This document shows positions 25,625 to 35,707 of a DNA stretch of 64,000 nt, in pieces. The position numbers were made by a program, and so were the translations under genes. Each line of letters opens with the position of its first letter. Positions within the stretch are counted from its first letter, which is position 1. The notes beneath the pieces were generated by a model that was not told the DNA's origin, searched no databases, and saw only the letters and a program-made list of their open reading frames with translations. Origin of the DNA: Plasticicumulans lactativorans (GTDB lineage Bacteria; Pseudomonadota; Gammaproteobacteria; Competibacterales; Competibacteraceae); the NCBI RefSeq assembly GCF_004341245.1, contig NZ_SLWY01000018.1:21439-85438 (forward strand). Reading direction: 5' to 3'.

Positions 25625-26635
25625 TCAGATCTTGCGCTTGCTGCGGTAGGTGTCGGCGATCACCGCGACGACGATGATCACGCCCTTGACGATCTGCTGG
25701 ATGTAGGCGTCGATGCCGAGGAAGGTGAAGCCGCTGGTCATCATGCCGAGGATCAGCGCGCCGATCACCGTGCCGGTGATGCGTCCGACGCCGCCGGCGA
25801 GGCTGACGCCGCCGATCACCGCGGCGGCGATCGCATCGAGCTCATACGACAGGCCCATGCCCGACTGGCCGCTGGCCGCGCGGGCCGAGGCGACCACCCC
25901 CGCGAGCCCGGAGAGCGCGCCGGCGATCGTGTAGACAGTGATCAGGTGGCGCTTGACGTCGATGCCCGACACGCGCGCCGCGGTCATGTTGCCGCCGATG
26001 GCATAGGTGTACTTGCCGTACTTGGTGTAGCGCAGCGCGATGTGGAACACCACCGCCATCATCAGGAAAATCATCACCGGCATCGCCCCGGCACCGATCG
26101 CCGTGTAACTGTCGGACAACTGGCTGATCGGCTTGCCATGGGTGTAGTACTGCGCGAGGCCGCGCGCCGTGACCATCATGCCGAGCGTGGCGATGAACGG
26201 CGGGATGCCGGTGGCCGCGATCAGGCTGCCGTTGATCAGGCCGCAAACGGTGCCCACCAGCAGGCCCGCGACCACCGGGATGAACACCGGCAGGCCACCC
26301 AGGCCCTCGAACACCGGTCGGGCGACGTCCGCACTCTGCGCGAGGCTCGCGGCCACCATCGCCGAAAGCGCGAGCACCGAGCCCGACGACAGGTCGATGC
26401 CGGTGGTGATGATCACCTGCGTGACGCCGATGGCCAGCAGGCCGATCACCGACACCTGCAGGATCATGATGACCAGCCGCTGGGAATTGAACAGAAAACT
26501 CTGGCCGTTGAAGATCCAGCCAAGCACTTCAAAGATGACCGCGATGCCGAGCAGCACGAACAGGATGCTCAGTTCCGGTGGCAGCCGCCGGGCCTTTGCG
26601 ACCAGCGCCTTGGGATTGGTGACGACGGTACTCAT
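25625..26635 (-). CDS. iatP: Sugar/inositol ABC transporter permease
   Basis: A 336-residue RbsC-type permease with about eight to ten membrane helices. Family segments include VTQVIITTGIDLSSGSVLAL, IPPFIATLGMMVTARG and AAAVIGGVSLAGGVGRITGT. It forms the membrane channel for the ATPase and binding protein encoded upstream. The whole importer sits downstream of iolA-iolG on the same strand, so myo-inositol, and perhaps rhizopine or other inositols, is the likely substrate rather than ribose. It is the last gene of this operon and is followed by an 18-bp inverted repeat. Confidence 0.82.
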   Translation of the reverse strand: MSTVVTNPKALVAKARRLPPELSILFVLLGIAVIFEVLGWIFNGQSFLFNSQRLVIMILQVSVIGLLAIGVTQVIITTGIDLSSGSVLALSAMVAASLAQSADVARPVFEGLGGLPVFIPVVAGLLVGTVCGLINGSLIAATGIPPFIATLGMMVTARGLAQYYTHGKPISQLSDSYTAIGAGAMPVMIFLMMAVVFHIALRYTKYGKYTYAIGGNMTAARVSGIDVKRHLITVYTIAGALSGLAGVVASARAASGQSGMGLSYELDAIAAAVIGGVSLAGGVGRITGTVIGALILGMMTSGFTFLGIDAYIQQIVKGVIIVVAVIADTYRSKRKI

Positions 26636-26753
26636 GATGATCTCCTCCGCTGGGTTCGGTACGCGTCCTGCGGCGTGCGCCGGAGCGGTCCGGTGCCGGG
26701 GGCGGACGTGTCGTATTGGGGGCGAGGGGCGGATACGGGGCCGTTGCCGCGTA

Positions 26754-28292
26754 TCAGTCCGAGGCGAGGTGCAGGATGGCCTCCTGCGTCAGCTCATCGC
26801 GCTTGAGTTCGCCGGTGACGTGGCCGTCGTGCATCACCAGGACGCGGTCGCACATGCCGATGATCTCGGCCATTTCCGACGAAATCATGATGATGGCGAC
26901 GCCGTCCGCGGCCAGTTCGGAGATCAGCTTGTAGATTTCCGCCTTGGCACCGACGTCGATGCCGCGGGTCGGCTCGTCGAGGATCAGGACCTTGGGCTTG
27001 GTCAGCAGCCAGCGTCCGATCAGCGCCTTCTGCTGGTTGCCGCCGCTGAGGTTCTCGATGATCTGGTACAGCGACGGCGTCTTGACCCGCAGGCTCTGGC
27101 GCAGCTTTTCGCATTCCTCGCTGACCGTGCGCTGGCGCACGAAGCCCAGACGGCCGAGAAAGCCGGGCAGCGACGCGATCTCCATGTTCTCCAGCACCGG
27201 CAGCACCAGGAACAGGCCCGATGCCTTGCGGTCCTCGGTCAGCAGCGCGAGCCCGGCATCGATGGCCTGGCGCGGGCTTTTGATCTCCACGCGCTTGCCG
27301 TTGACGTAGATTTCGCCGCCGCTGGCCGGGTACATGCCGTAAATGGTCTCGGCGACCTCGGTGCGGCCTGCACCCATCAGGCCGGCGAAACCGAGGATCT
27401 CGCCGCCGCGTAACTGGAACGAAACGCCGCTGAACACGCCCTGGCGCGAGAGGCTGCGCACGTCGAGCACCACGTCGCGCAGTGGCACCGTGGTCTTCGG
27501 GAACATCTGCGTCAGTTCGCGACCGACCATCAGGGTGATCAGCTTGTCGCGATCGAGTTCGGATGCCGGCTTGGTGGTGATGTAGTGGCCATCGCGGAAC
27601 ACCGAGATGTCGTCGGCGATGTTGAACACCTCGACCATCTTGTGCGTGATGTAGACGATGCCCTTACCCTGGGCCTTGAGGTCGGCGATGATCGCGAACA
27701 GGTGCTCGACTTCCTTTTCGGTGATCGCCGAGGTCGGCTCGTCCATGATCAGCACGTCCGAGTCGTACGAGACTGCCTTCGCGATTTCGACCATCTGCCG
27801 GTTGGCGATCGACAGGTGCTGGACCTGCTCCTCCGGATCGAGGTCGATATGCAGACGGTCGAACAGTTCGCGGGTGCGGCGGAACAGTTCGGCGTGATCG
27901 ACGAAACCGAGCTTGTTCAGCGGTTCGCGGCCGATCCAGATGTTTTCGGCGATCGTCGTGAAAGGCACCAGGTTGAGTTCCTGGTGGATCATCGCAATGC
28001 CTTTCTGCAGCGCATCGAGCGGCGAATGCAGCACGACGCGCTCGCCCTTGACGCGAATCTGGCCTTCGTCGGGCTGGTAGATGCCGGCGATGATCTTCAT
28101 CAGCGTCGACTTGCCGGCCCCGTTCTCGCCCATCAGCGCATGGACGGTGCCGGGACGCAGCTTGAGCTGGACACCGGCCAGGGCGATCACGCCCGGAAAG
28201 CCCTTCATGATGCCTTCGGCTTCGAGCAGGTACGTGCCTGCCGCGGCCCGGGGCATGGTGGAACTCGTTTGATCTTTCAGTACGGCAGACAT
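26754..28292 (-). CDS. iatA: Sugar/inositol ABC transporter ATP-binding protein
   Basis: A 512-residue double-cassette ATPase of the RbsA/MglA class. Cassette 1 has Walker [10 protein letters not shown] (residue about 54), signature LSIANRQM and Walker [11 protein letters not shown]. Cassette 2 has a degenerate Walker A region ([12 protein letters not shown]), signature [14 protein letters not shown] and [14 protein letters not shown]. One intact and one degenerate site is normal for this class. It energises import through the permease 118 bases downstream. The binding-protein gene lies 74 bases upstream, across a strong stem-loop. Confidence 0.87.
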   Translation of the reverse strand: MSAVLKDQTSSTMPRAAAGTYLLEAEGIMKGFPGVIALAGVQLKLRPGTVHALMGENGAGKSTLMKIIAGIYQPDEGQIRVKGERVVLHSPLDALQKGIAMIHQELNLVPFTTIAENIWIGREPLNKLGFVDHAELFRRTRELFDRLHIDLDPEEQVQHLSIANRQMVEIAKAVSYDSDVLIMDEPTSAITEKEVEHLFAIIADLKAQGKGIVYITHKMVEVFNIADDISVFRDGHYITTKPASELDRDKLITLMVGRELTQMFPKTTVPLRDVVLDVRSLSRQGVFSGVSFQLRGGEILGFAGLMGAGRTEVAETIYGMYPASGGEIYVNGKRVEIKSPRQAIDAGLALLTEDRKASGLFLVLPVLENMEIASLPGFLGRLGFVRQRTVSEECEKLRQSLRVKTPSLYQIIENLSGGNQQKALIGRWLLTKPKVLILDEPTRGIDVGAKAEIYKLISELAADGVAIIMISSEMAEIIGMCDRVLVMHDGHVTGELKRDELTQEAILHLASD

Positions 28293-28324
28293 GACGTGCC
28301 CTCGCGCGCTTGGATCGGTTCAGG

Positions 28325-28355
28325 GCCCGGCGGCGAATGTGGACCGCCGCCGGGC
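28325..28355 (-). other. Stem-loop between binding-protein and ATPase genes
   Basis: Eleven-base perfect arms GCCCGGCGGCG and CGCCGCCGGGC flank a 9-base loop. Such stems after a binding-protein gene often protect its mRNA or reduce read-through, giving more binding protein than membrane components. Confidence 0.6.
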
Positions 28356-28366
28356 GTCATATCGCC

Positions 28367-29287
28367 TTACTTGTTCATGAAGTCCTTGTAGTTTTCCGGC
28401 GTGACCAGCTGGAACGGCGTCATCACGAACTGCTCGGTCTTTTCGCCGTTGGCCATCTTGACTGCAGTGTCGATCGCCGAGGTGCCCTGGCCCTTCGCGT
28501 CCTGGAACACGGTGACCGCCATCGTGCCCTTCTTCATCTCGACCAGCGCGTCGGGGGTGGCATCGACGCCACCCACCAGTATCTTGTCCGGGGCCACGCC
28601 GGCCTGCTTCAGCGCCATGATGGCGCCGATCGCCATCTCGTCGTTGTTGGAGGCGACGGCATCGATCTGCTTGCCCGTCGTGATCCAGTTGCTCATCAGG
28701 TTCATGCCTTCGGCACGCTGCCAGTTAGCGGTCTGCTCCTCGACGATCTTGATGTCGGGGTACTTCGCGAACACGTTCTTGACACCCTTGGTGCGGGTGC
28801 GGGCGGCTTCGGTCGACAGCTCACCCATCATGATCGCGACGTTGCCCTTGCCGTTGAGCTTCTTGGCCAGGTACTCGCCCTGCATCGTGCCCGAGACGTT
28901 CTCGTCCGAGCCGACGTAGACGACGCCCTCGGGCAGCTTCTCCTCGGGCAGGCGGTTGACGTAGATCAGCTTGATGCCGGCCTTCATCGCCTTTTCCGTG
29001 ATGTTCCGCGTGGCCGCGCTGTCGATCGGGTTGACGATCATCACGTCGACCTTCTGGGCGATGAAGTTCTCGACCTGCGAGATCTGCTTGACGACGTCCT
29101 TCTGGCCGTCCTCGAACTGGATGTCGACGCCCTTGGCCTTTGCCTCGGCGGCCATCGCCTCACGCAGATAAGTCAGGAAGTTGTCGTCGAAGGACGACAT
29201 CGTCACGCCGATGGTGGTCTTGGCGAACGCCGGGTTCGCACCCATGACCAGGGCGGCGAGCAGGGAAGCGGCAACGGTACGGTTCAT
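28367..29287 (-). CDS. ibpA: Periplasmic inositol/rhizopine-type binding protein
   Basis: A 306-residue substrate-binding protein of the ribose/inositol class. It has a Sec signal peptide (MNRTVAASLLAALVMGANPAFA, split before KTTIG). Lobe segments include DVMIVNPIDSAATRNITEKA, GELSTEAARTRTKGV and AVASNNDEMAIGAIMALKQAG. MocB, the rhizobial rhizopine-binding protein, belongs to the same class, so the true ligand could be myo-inositol, scyllo-inosamine or a methylated inositol. It lies 110 bases after iolG in the iolA-iolG-importer operon. Confidence 0.83.
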   Translation of the reverse strand: MNRTVAASLLAALVMGANPAFAKTTIGVTMSSFDDNFLTYLREAMAAEAKAKGVDIQFEDGQKDVVKQISQVENFIAQKVDVMIVNPIDSAATRNITEKAMKAGIKLIYVNRLPEEKLPEGVVYVGSDENVSGTMQGEYLAKKLNGKGNVAIMMGELSTEAARTRTKGVKNVFAKYPDIKIVEEQTANWQRAEGMNLMSNWITTGKQIDAVASNNDEMAIGAIMALKQAGVAPDKILVGGVDATPDALVEMKKGTMAVTVFQDAKGQGTSAIDTAVKMANGEKTEQFVMTPFQLVTPENYKDFMNK

Positions 29288-29397
29288 GGTGGAGCTCCTC
29301 TCGTATCTGCTTTCTAGTGGTGGTCAGGCGGGTTATGCCGAAGGTCCGCAGGCCGCCTCGGGCGGCGGCCACGGCGGCATCTCGGGGGGCGCGACCG

Positions 29398-30384
29398 TTA
29401 CAGGCGCACCGCGCGGCCTTCGCGCAGCGAAGTCAGGGCGGCATCGGCGAGCAGCAGGGCGGCACGGCCGTCGGCGACGGTCGCGAGCGGCTCGCGCCCC
29501 TCGATGACCATGTTGACGAAGTCGTCGAGCTCGGCCTGATAGGCGGCCACGTAGCGCTGCAGGAAGAAGTCGAGCGGCTTGTCGGAGCTGACGCCGTTCG
29601 CCCCCGCGTGCACCACCTGGGTCGCGGTGTGGTTGCCGGCCTGCAGCATGCCCTTGGAGCCGAAGGCCTCGACGCGCTGGTCGTAGCCGTAGGTGGCGCG
29701 ACGGCTGTTGTTGATGATCGCGAGCTTGCCGCTGGCGGTCTTCATCGACACGGTGGCGGTGTCGACGTCACCGGCCTCGCCGATGGCGGGGTCGACGTTG
29801 ACGGCGGCGGCGGCGTAGATCTCCACCGGCTCCTCGCCGAGCAGCCAGCGGGCCATGTCGAAGTCGTGGATCATCATGTCGCGGAACAGCCCGCCCGAGA
29901 CCTTGATGTAGCTGACCGGCGGCGGCGCGGGGTCGCGGCTGGTGATGCTGAGGATCTCCAGCCTGCCGATCTCGCCCGCCACCAGGCGCTCGCGCAGGCT
30001 GCGGAAGGTCGGGTCGTAGCGGCGGTTGAAGCCCATCGCGACGGCGACGCCGGTTGCCTTGACGGTGGCCAGGCACTGGTCGCAGCGGGCGATGCTGAGG
30101 TCGACGGGCTTCTCGCAGAACACCGCCTTGCCGGCCCGGGCCGCGGCCTCGATGAGGTCGGCGTGGGTATCGGTGGAACTGGCGATGATCACCGCACCGA
30201 CGGACTTGTCGGCGAGCGCGGTGGCGACGTCGCTGACCTGCGCGCCGTGGCGCGCGGCGAGCGCGGCGGCGGCCTCGGCGTTGACGTCGACGACGTAGGC
30301 GAGCTCGACATCGGGGCGGCGCGCGACGTTGTCGGCGTGGATCGCGCCGATGCGCCCGGCGCCGAATTGAGCGATGCGTAGCAT
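29398..30384 (-). CDS. iolG: myo-Inositol 2-dehydrogenase (IolG, Gfo/Idh/MocA family)
   Basis: A 328-residue NAD-dependent dehydrogenase. The Rossmann start is IAQFGAGRIGAIHADN, the catalytic-lysine motif is VFCEKPVDL (Lys near residue 92), and the second domain has GGLFRDMMIHDFDMARWLLGE with the conserved Asp and His. Length and motifs match IolG, which oxidises myo-inositol to 2-keto-myo-inositol (scyllo-inosose), the first pathway step. It is 36 bases after iolA in the same operon and next to the importer. Of the three Gfo/Idh/MocA genes in the region this is the best IolG candidate. Confidence 0.87.
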   Translation of the reverse strand: MLRIAQFGAGRIGAIHADNVARRPDVELAYVVDVNAEAAAALAARHGAQVSDVATALADKSVGAVIIASSTDTHADLIEAAARAGKAVFCEKPVDLSIARCDQCLATVKATGVAVAMGFNRRYDPTFRSLRERLVAGEIGRLEILSITSRDPAPPPVSYIKVSGGLFRDMMIHDFDMARWLLGEEPVEIYAAAAVNVDPAIGEAGDVDTATVSMKTASGKLAIINNSRRATYGYDQRVEAFGSKGMLQAGNHTATQVVHAGANGVSSDKPLDFFLQRYVAAYQAELDDFVNMVIEGREPLATVADGRAALLLADAALTSLREGRAVRL

Positions 30385-30420
30385 GTCGGGACTTCCTCTG
30401 GCGGGTGGAGGGGGGGCGGA

Positions 30421-31920
<1,500 letters not shown>

Positions 31921-32113
31921 CTGAATCTCCACAAGTGGTGGGTCGTGTATCGGTTGCAACGGCGGCTGGCACGCGTGGCGCCGGGAACCGCACCCCCTTG
32001 CCGCGGCTCCTCACCCGACCCCGGAGGAGCGCGAGGCCGGCATGTCGAACGCCGAGAGGCGGGTGGCCGGTCCATCACGCCCGCGCCGGCGCATGTGGCG
32101 AGGCGTTGGAGAA

Positions 32114-32142
32114 ACTATAGTGGAATATAAATTCCAAAACAA
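32114..32142 (-). promoter_or_regulatory. iolA promoter with palindromic operator (site 2)
   Basis: On the minus strand: -35 TTGTTT (32142-32137), perfect palindrome TGGAATTTATATTCCA (32136-32121), one base, then -10 TATAGT (32119-32114). The operator fills the 17-base spacer. A lone TGGAAT half-site lies nearby at 32150-32155. The palindrome is also about 300 bases upstream of the divergent SemiSWEET gene. Nothing else is recognisable between 31921 and 32439. Confidence 0.72.
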
Positions 32143-32439
32143 TAGAAAATGGAATTGCGCATGCGAAAAAGATGCGCCGACCGCGGCTGCCGAAGGACGA
32201 GAACGGGCGGCGATCCGGGAGGAAAACGACGGACGGAGGGGGGGTTGCCGTGCGCGTGGCGCAGCGTTGTCAGGGAAGGCTGACGCCCGGATCAGGGCGC
32301 CACAAAAACGTTACAGAAATCGCGTGCAGGGGGCTTGCGAGGGGCGAATGGTGCGTCGCACAATAGGTCACGCCTGAACCTATTCCAGGCGCCACCACCA
32401 CCCATGACCAACCCGCGCACGTGCGCAGAGGCAAAGAGG

Positions 32440-32745
32440 ATGACCCCCGACCTCCCCGTGGATGTCGTCGAACTGATCGGTTCCGTCGCCGGTGTCTTCA
32501 CCACGCTGGCATTCCTGCCCCAGGTCCTGCAGATCTGGCGTACGCACTCGACGCGCGACGTTTCGCTGGGGATGTACCTGATCTTCTGCAGCGGCGTGAC
32601 GCTGTGGCTGGTCTACGGCCTGCTGATCGGTTCCGTGCCGGTGGTGGTCGCCAATGCCGTCACCCTGGCGCTGGCTTCGACGATCCTCGGCATGAAGCTC
32701 GCTTGGCGCAAAGGCGAGCAGGCGGCCGCCGAGCCGGTGGTCTGA
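32440..32745 (+). CDS. SemiSWEET-type small sugar transporter
   Basis: A protein of about 101 residues with three hydrophobic helices and the PQ-loop motif AFLPQVLQIWRTHSTRDVSLGMYLIF, the three-helix unit of SemiSWEET (MtN3/saliva family). Such units form dimers that let sugars cross the membrane by facilitated diffusion. The start is uncertain: ATG 32440 gives MTPDLPVDVV with AGAGG close by, and in-frame ATG 32404 would add 12 residues. It is divergent from the iolA operon and converges on an EamA exporter gene. A role in inositol or sugar movement is inference. Confidence 0.75.
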   Translation: MTPDLPVDVVELIGSVAGVFTTLAFLPQVLQIWRTHSTRDVSLGMYLIFCSGVTLWLVYGLLIGSVPVVVANAVTLALASTILGMKLAWRKGEQAAAEPVV

Positions 32746-32762
32746 CACGCATTTGAAGACTG

Positions 32763-32782
32763 CGCCCGCCGCGCGGCGGCGG
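32763..32782. terminator. Bidirectional terminator-like palindrome
   Basis: CGCCCGCCGCGCGGCGGGCG is a perfect 20-base palindrome (8-base arms, 4-base loop) in the 45-base gap between two convergent genes. No T run, so any termination would not be of the classical intrinsic kind. Confidence 0.4.
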
Positions 32783-32790
32783 GCGTCGCG

Positions 32791-33744
32791 TCAGCCGTGC
32801 CGGGGGCGCCTGACGATCGAGTGCCAGCGGCTGATCAGCAGTGCGCACAGGATCAGTGCGCAGCCGCCGAGCTGCACGCCGCTCATCCGCTCGCCGAGCC
32901 ACACGGTCGCCACCAGCGCGGTCCACACCGGCTCCAGCGTCATCACCAGCGCGGCGTGGCTGACCGGCGCCATGCTCTGCGCCTTCACCTGCAGGAAGAA
33001 GCGCAGGCTGGTGGCGATCAGGATGCTCGCCAGCAGCCAGCCGAGGGTCCCGCCGCCGATGGTCGCGGGCCAGCGTTCGACCAGCGTCGACGTCAGCAGC
33101 GCCATCGCGCCCACCATGCCGAGCTGGACCGCGGTCAGCGGCAGCACCGGGATGCGCGCGGCGAAGCGCGTGTTCAGGTTGAAGTGCACCGCGAGCCCGG
33201 CGGCGCAGGCGAGGAAGAACGCATCGGACGACGTGAAATGCACGGCGCCGCCCTTCTGCAGTGACAGGCACGCCAGGCCGGCGGTCGCCACGGCCGCCGC
33301 CGCCCAGGTGCTGCGGCTGACGTGCACGGCGAACAGGAACCGCCCGGCGAGCGGGGCGAGGATCACGCCGAGGCTGGTGATGAAGGCACCGACGCCGACG
33401 TGGGTCGCGTAAAAAAGCCCCATGATCCAGCACAGCATCGCCACGCCCATGACCACGCCAACCGCCGCGGCGCGCAGGCGCTGGGCGGCATCGAGGCGGC
33501 GCAGCGGGCCGTAGCCGATGGTGCCGAGCAGCAGCCCCGCAAGCAGGAAGCGCACCCCCATGAACAGCAGCGGCGGCAGGCCCTGCAGCGCCTTCAGCGA
33601 GAACACCCAGCCCGCGGCGGCCAGCAGCGTGACCAGGACCATCAGCAGGTCCGCCTTCAGATGATCGTTTGCCGGCACGTTCTCCACCTCCCGCACGCTA
33701 TCGCCGCCGGCACGCAGTGCGCCGGCCGAGCCGCGGGCGATCAT
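32791..33744 (-). CDS. EamA/DMT-family transporter
   Basis: A 317-residue protein with about ten membrane helices in two EamA repeats, of the drug/metabolite transporter superfamily. Segments include FMGVRFLLAGLLLGTIGYGPL in repeat one and VMTLEPVWTALVATVWLGERM, the typical EamA end motif, in repeat two. Usual length is about 290-310; the first 20-25 residues may be too long, and MVLVTLLAAAG or an ATG nearer to it could be the true start. It is the last gene of the iolD operon, 52 bases after the isomerase gene. Substrate unknown. Confidence 0.75.
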   Translation of the reverse strand: MIARGSAGALRAGGDSVREVENVPANDHLKADLLMVLVTLLAAAGWVFSLKALQGLPPLLFMGVRFLLAGLLLGTIGYGPLRRLDAAQRLRAAAVGVVMGVAMLCWIMGLFYATHVGVGAFITSLGVILAPLAGRFLFAVHVSRSTWAAAAVATAGLACLSLQKGGAVHFTSSDAFFLACAAGLAVHFNLNTRFAARIPVLPLTAVQLGMVGAMALLTSTLVERWPATIGGGTLGWLLASILIATSLRFFLQVKAQSMAPVSHAALVMTLEPVWTALVATVWLGERMSGVQLGGCALILCALLISRWHSIVRRPRHG

Positions 33745-33796
33745 CGCAGGGCGCGGCGCAAAGGGAAGGGCCGCGGCGGCGTCATGTGGCCGGCGC

Positions 33797-34597
33797 TCAG
33801 AGCGTGAAGGCGTCGCGGAAGCGCTGCAGCGCGACCTCGTCGTCGCCCGAGGCCCAGCCTTCCAGGCCGACCGTGCCGCGCCATCCCAGCGCGTCGAGCG
33901 CGCGGGCGATGGCGGCGTAGTGGATCTCGCCGGTGCCGGGCTCGCAGCGGCCGGGCACGTCGGCGACCTGGATCTCGGCGATCCACGGCAGGCAGCGCCT
34001 GCACAGCTCGATCAGGTTCCCCTCGCCGATCTGCGCGTGGTACAGGTCGAGGTTCAGGCCGAGGCTCTCGCGGTCGATCGACGACACCAGCGCCAGCGTG
34101 TCCTCGGCGCGGCCGAACGGCGTGCCCGGGTGGTCGAGCGGCAGGTTGAGGTTCTCGAGCATGAAGGTGACGCCGTGCCGCTCGCCGAGGTCGGCGATGC
34201 GGCTGAGCGTGTCGCGTGCCTTCAGCCACATCGCCCCGGTGACGATCGGGCAGGGCTGCACCGGCAGGCCGCGGCTGTCGAGGCCGGTGCCGTGCAGGTT
34301 CAGGCGCGGCACGCCGAGTTCCTTCGCCACCGGGATCGACTGCGCCGCGGTGCGCAGCAGTTCGTCCGCGCCGGCGTCGTCGGCGAGCGTGCCGCTGACG
34401 TAGCCGGTCATCGACGAGAACGTGGCCCCGGTCGCGGCGAGCGCGGGAATGTCGTGCCGGGTCCAGTCCCAGATCTCGACCTGGTAGCCCAGGGCGTCGA
34501 GGCGCTTGACGCGCTCGACCGGCGGCAGGTCGCGGAACAGCATTTCGGCGGACGCGGCCAGCGTGAAGGGCCCGAGCTGCGGCGAAGGTTTGCTCAA
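33797..34597 (-). CDS. Hydroxypyruvate-isomerase-like TIM-barrel protein
   Basis: A 266-residue Hyi-like TIM-barrel protein. Likely metal ligands are in FMLENLNLPLDHP (Glu), LNLDLYHAQIGEGNL (Asp-His), IQVADVPGRCEPGTGEIHY, the signature of the Hyi group, and VGLEGWASG (Glu). In an inositol operon such a protein may serve as an IolI-like ketose isomerase or act on a side product. It lies 67 bases after a Gfo/Idh gene and 52 bases before the EamA gene. The sequence favours Hyi-type chemistry, the context an inositol-related substrate. Confidence 0.7.
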   Translation of the reverse strand: MSKPSPQLGPFTLAASAEMLFRDLPPVERVKRLDALGYQVEIWDWTRHDIPALAATGATFSSMTGYVSGTLADDAGADELLRTAAQSIPVAKELGVPRLNLHGTGLDSRGLPVQPCPIVTGAMWLKARDTLSRIADLGERHGVTFMLENLNLPLDHPGTPFGRAEDTLALVSSIDRESLGLNLDLYHAQIGEGNLIELCRRCLPWIAEIQVADVPGRCEPGTGEIHYAAIARALDALGWRGTVGLEGWASGDDEVALQRFRDAFTL

Positions 34598-34664
34598 GGT
34601 GAACGGCCTCGTGCGTGATCGATGAAGGATGCGAAGGCGCTGCCGGGACGGGCCCGGCGGCCGT

Positions 34665-35660
34665 TCACATCACCGGACGGCCCGGCAGCAGCTGGCGGCC
34701 GTGCTTGGCGTCCCACTGCTCCTGCGCGCGGTGCAGCACGCGCATCGTCGGCAGCACCGACCAGCCGGGGACCTGCGGATCGCGGCCGGCGCGCACCGCC
34801 TCGACGAAATCGCGCGCGCACCGCCAGGCGTTCTCGCGTTCGGTCGGGATGTCCTGCACCCCGGCGCCGGTGGCGAGCGTCGCCTTCAGTTCGTCGACGC
34901 GGTAGGAATCGCGATCGCTGACCACCAGCGTGTCGTAGAGGCGCTCGCGGCCGTAGTACGAGCCGGTGACGACGAGCGACTGGTCATCGTGCGTTTCCAC
35001 CACCAGCACGATCTCCATCGGGATGCCGGTGTGTGCGTCCAGCGCCGGCATGAAGGCGTTGACGCTGCGGATCTTCGCCTCGGCCGCGAGCATGTCGCCG
35101 CCGCCGATCATCCACAGGCCGAGGTCGACCAGATGCGTGCTGTGGTGCCAGAGGATGTTGTCGGTCCAGCTGCGCTGGTAGCCGGTGGCGCCGATGTTCT
35201 GCAGCCGGTAGATGAAGAAGCGTCCGTGCACGTGGCGCACGCGCTCCTCGCCGGCATGGATGCGCGCGATCACCGGCGCGCGCTCGGGGCGAAAGCGCAT
35301 CGGGTGCACCACGCCGAGCGTGAGCCCGCGCGCCTTCGCGGCGGCGACCACGCGCTCGCTCTGCTCCAGGTTCATCGCGATGGGGATCTCGACCAGCGTG
35401 TGCTTGCCGTGCTCGATCGCGGCGAGCGCCATCTCGGCGTGGGTCTCGCTGGGGCCGGCGATGATGACGATGTCGACCTCGGGGTCGCGCAGCGCCTCCT
35501 CGAAGCTCACCGTCCACTTGCGGTAGCCGTACGTCCGCGCGAACTCGGCGGTGGGCTCGGGGCGCCGCCCGACCACGGTGTGCAGGCAGCAGTCGACGTC
35601 CTTCAGGCCTTCCGAGTGCCACACGCCCATCATGCCGTGGCCGACCATGCAGATGTTCAT
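34665..35660 (-). CDS. Gfo/Idh/MocA oxidoreductase lacking the EKP lysine
   Basis: A 331-residue Gfo/Idh/MocA protein: Rossmann start NICMVGHGMMGVWHSEGL and a second domain with RSWTDNILWHHSTHLVDLGLWMIGG. The motif that normally reads EKP is HTLVEIPIAMN, so the catalytic lysine is replaced by isoleucine. Some family branches carry EIP or EVP and still work with other residues, so it need not be inactive. An upstream ATG at 35675 exists, but the one at 35660 has GGAGAC well placed. The paired lactonase gene lies 47 bases upstream, suggesting dehydrogenation to a lactone and hydrolysis. Confidence 0.78.
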   Translation of the reverse strand: MNICMVGHGMMGVWHSEGLKDVDCCLHTVVGRRPEPTAEFARTYGYRKWTVSFEEALRDPEVDIVIIAGPSETHAEMALAAIEHGKHTLVEIPIAMNLEQSERVVAAAKARGLTLGVVHPMRFRPERAPVIARIHAGEERVRHVHGRFFIYRLQNIGATGYQRSWTDNILWHHSTHLVDLGLWMIGGGDMLAAEAKIRSVNAFMPALDAHTGIPMEIVLVVETHDDQSLVVTGSYYGRERLYDTLVVSDRDSYRVDELKATLATGAGVQDIPTERENAWRCARDFVEAVRAGRDPQVPGWSVLPTMRVLHRAQEQWDAKHGRQLLPGRPVM

Positions 35661-35707
35661 GACTTGGGTCTCCATCTCGCCGCGGCGAGCGTTGAGGAAG
35701 CGGGATC

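Noticed and set aside
25625..29287. Ribose or galactose importer
   Set aside because: The proteins fit the class, but the operon starts with iolA-iolG behind an iol operator, so inositol-type substrates are more likely.
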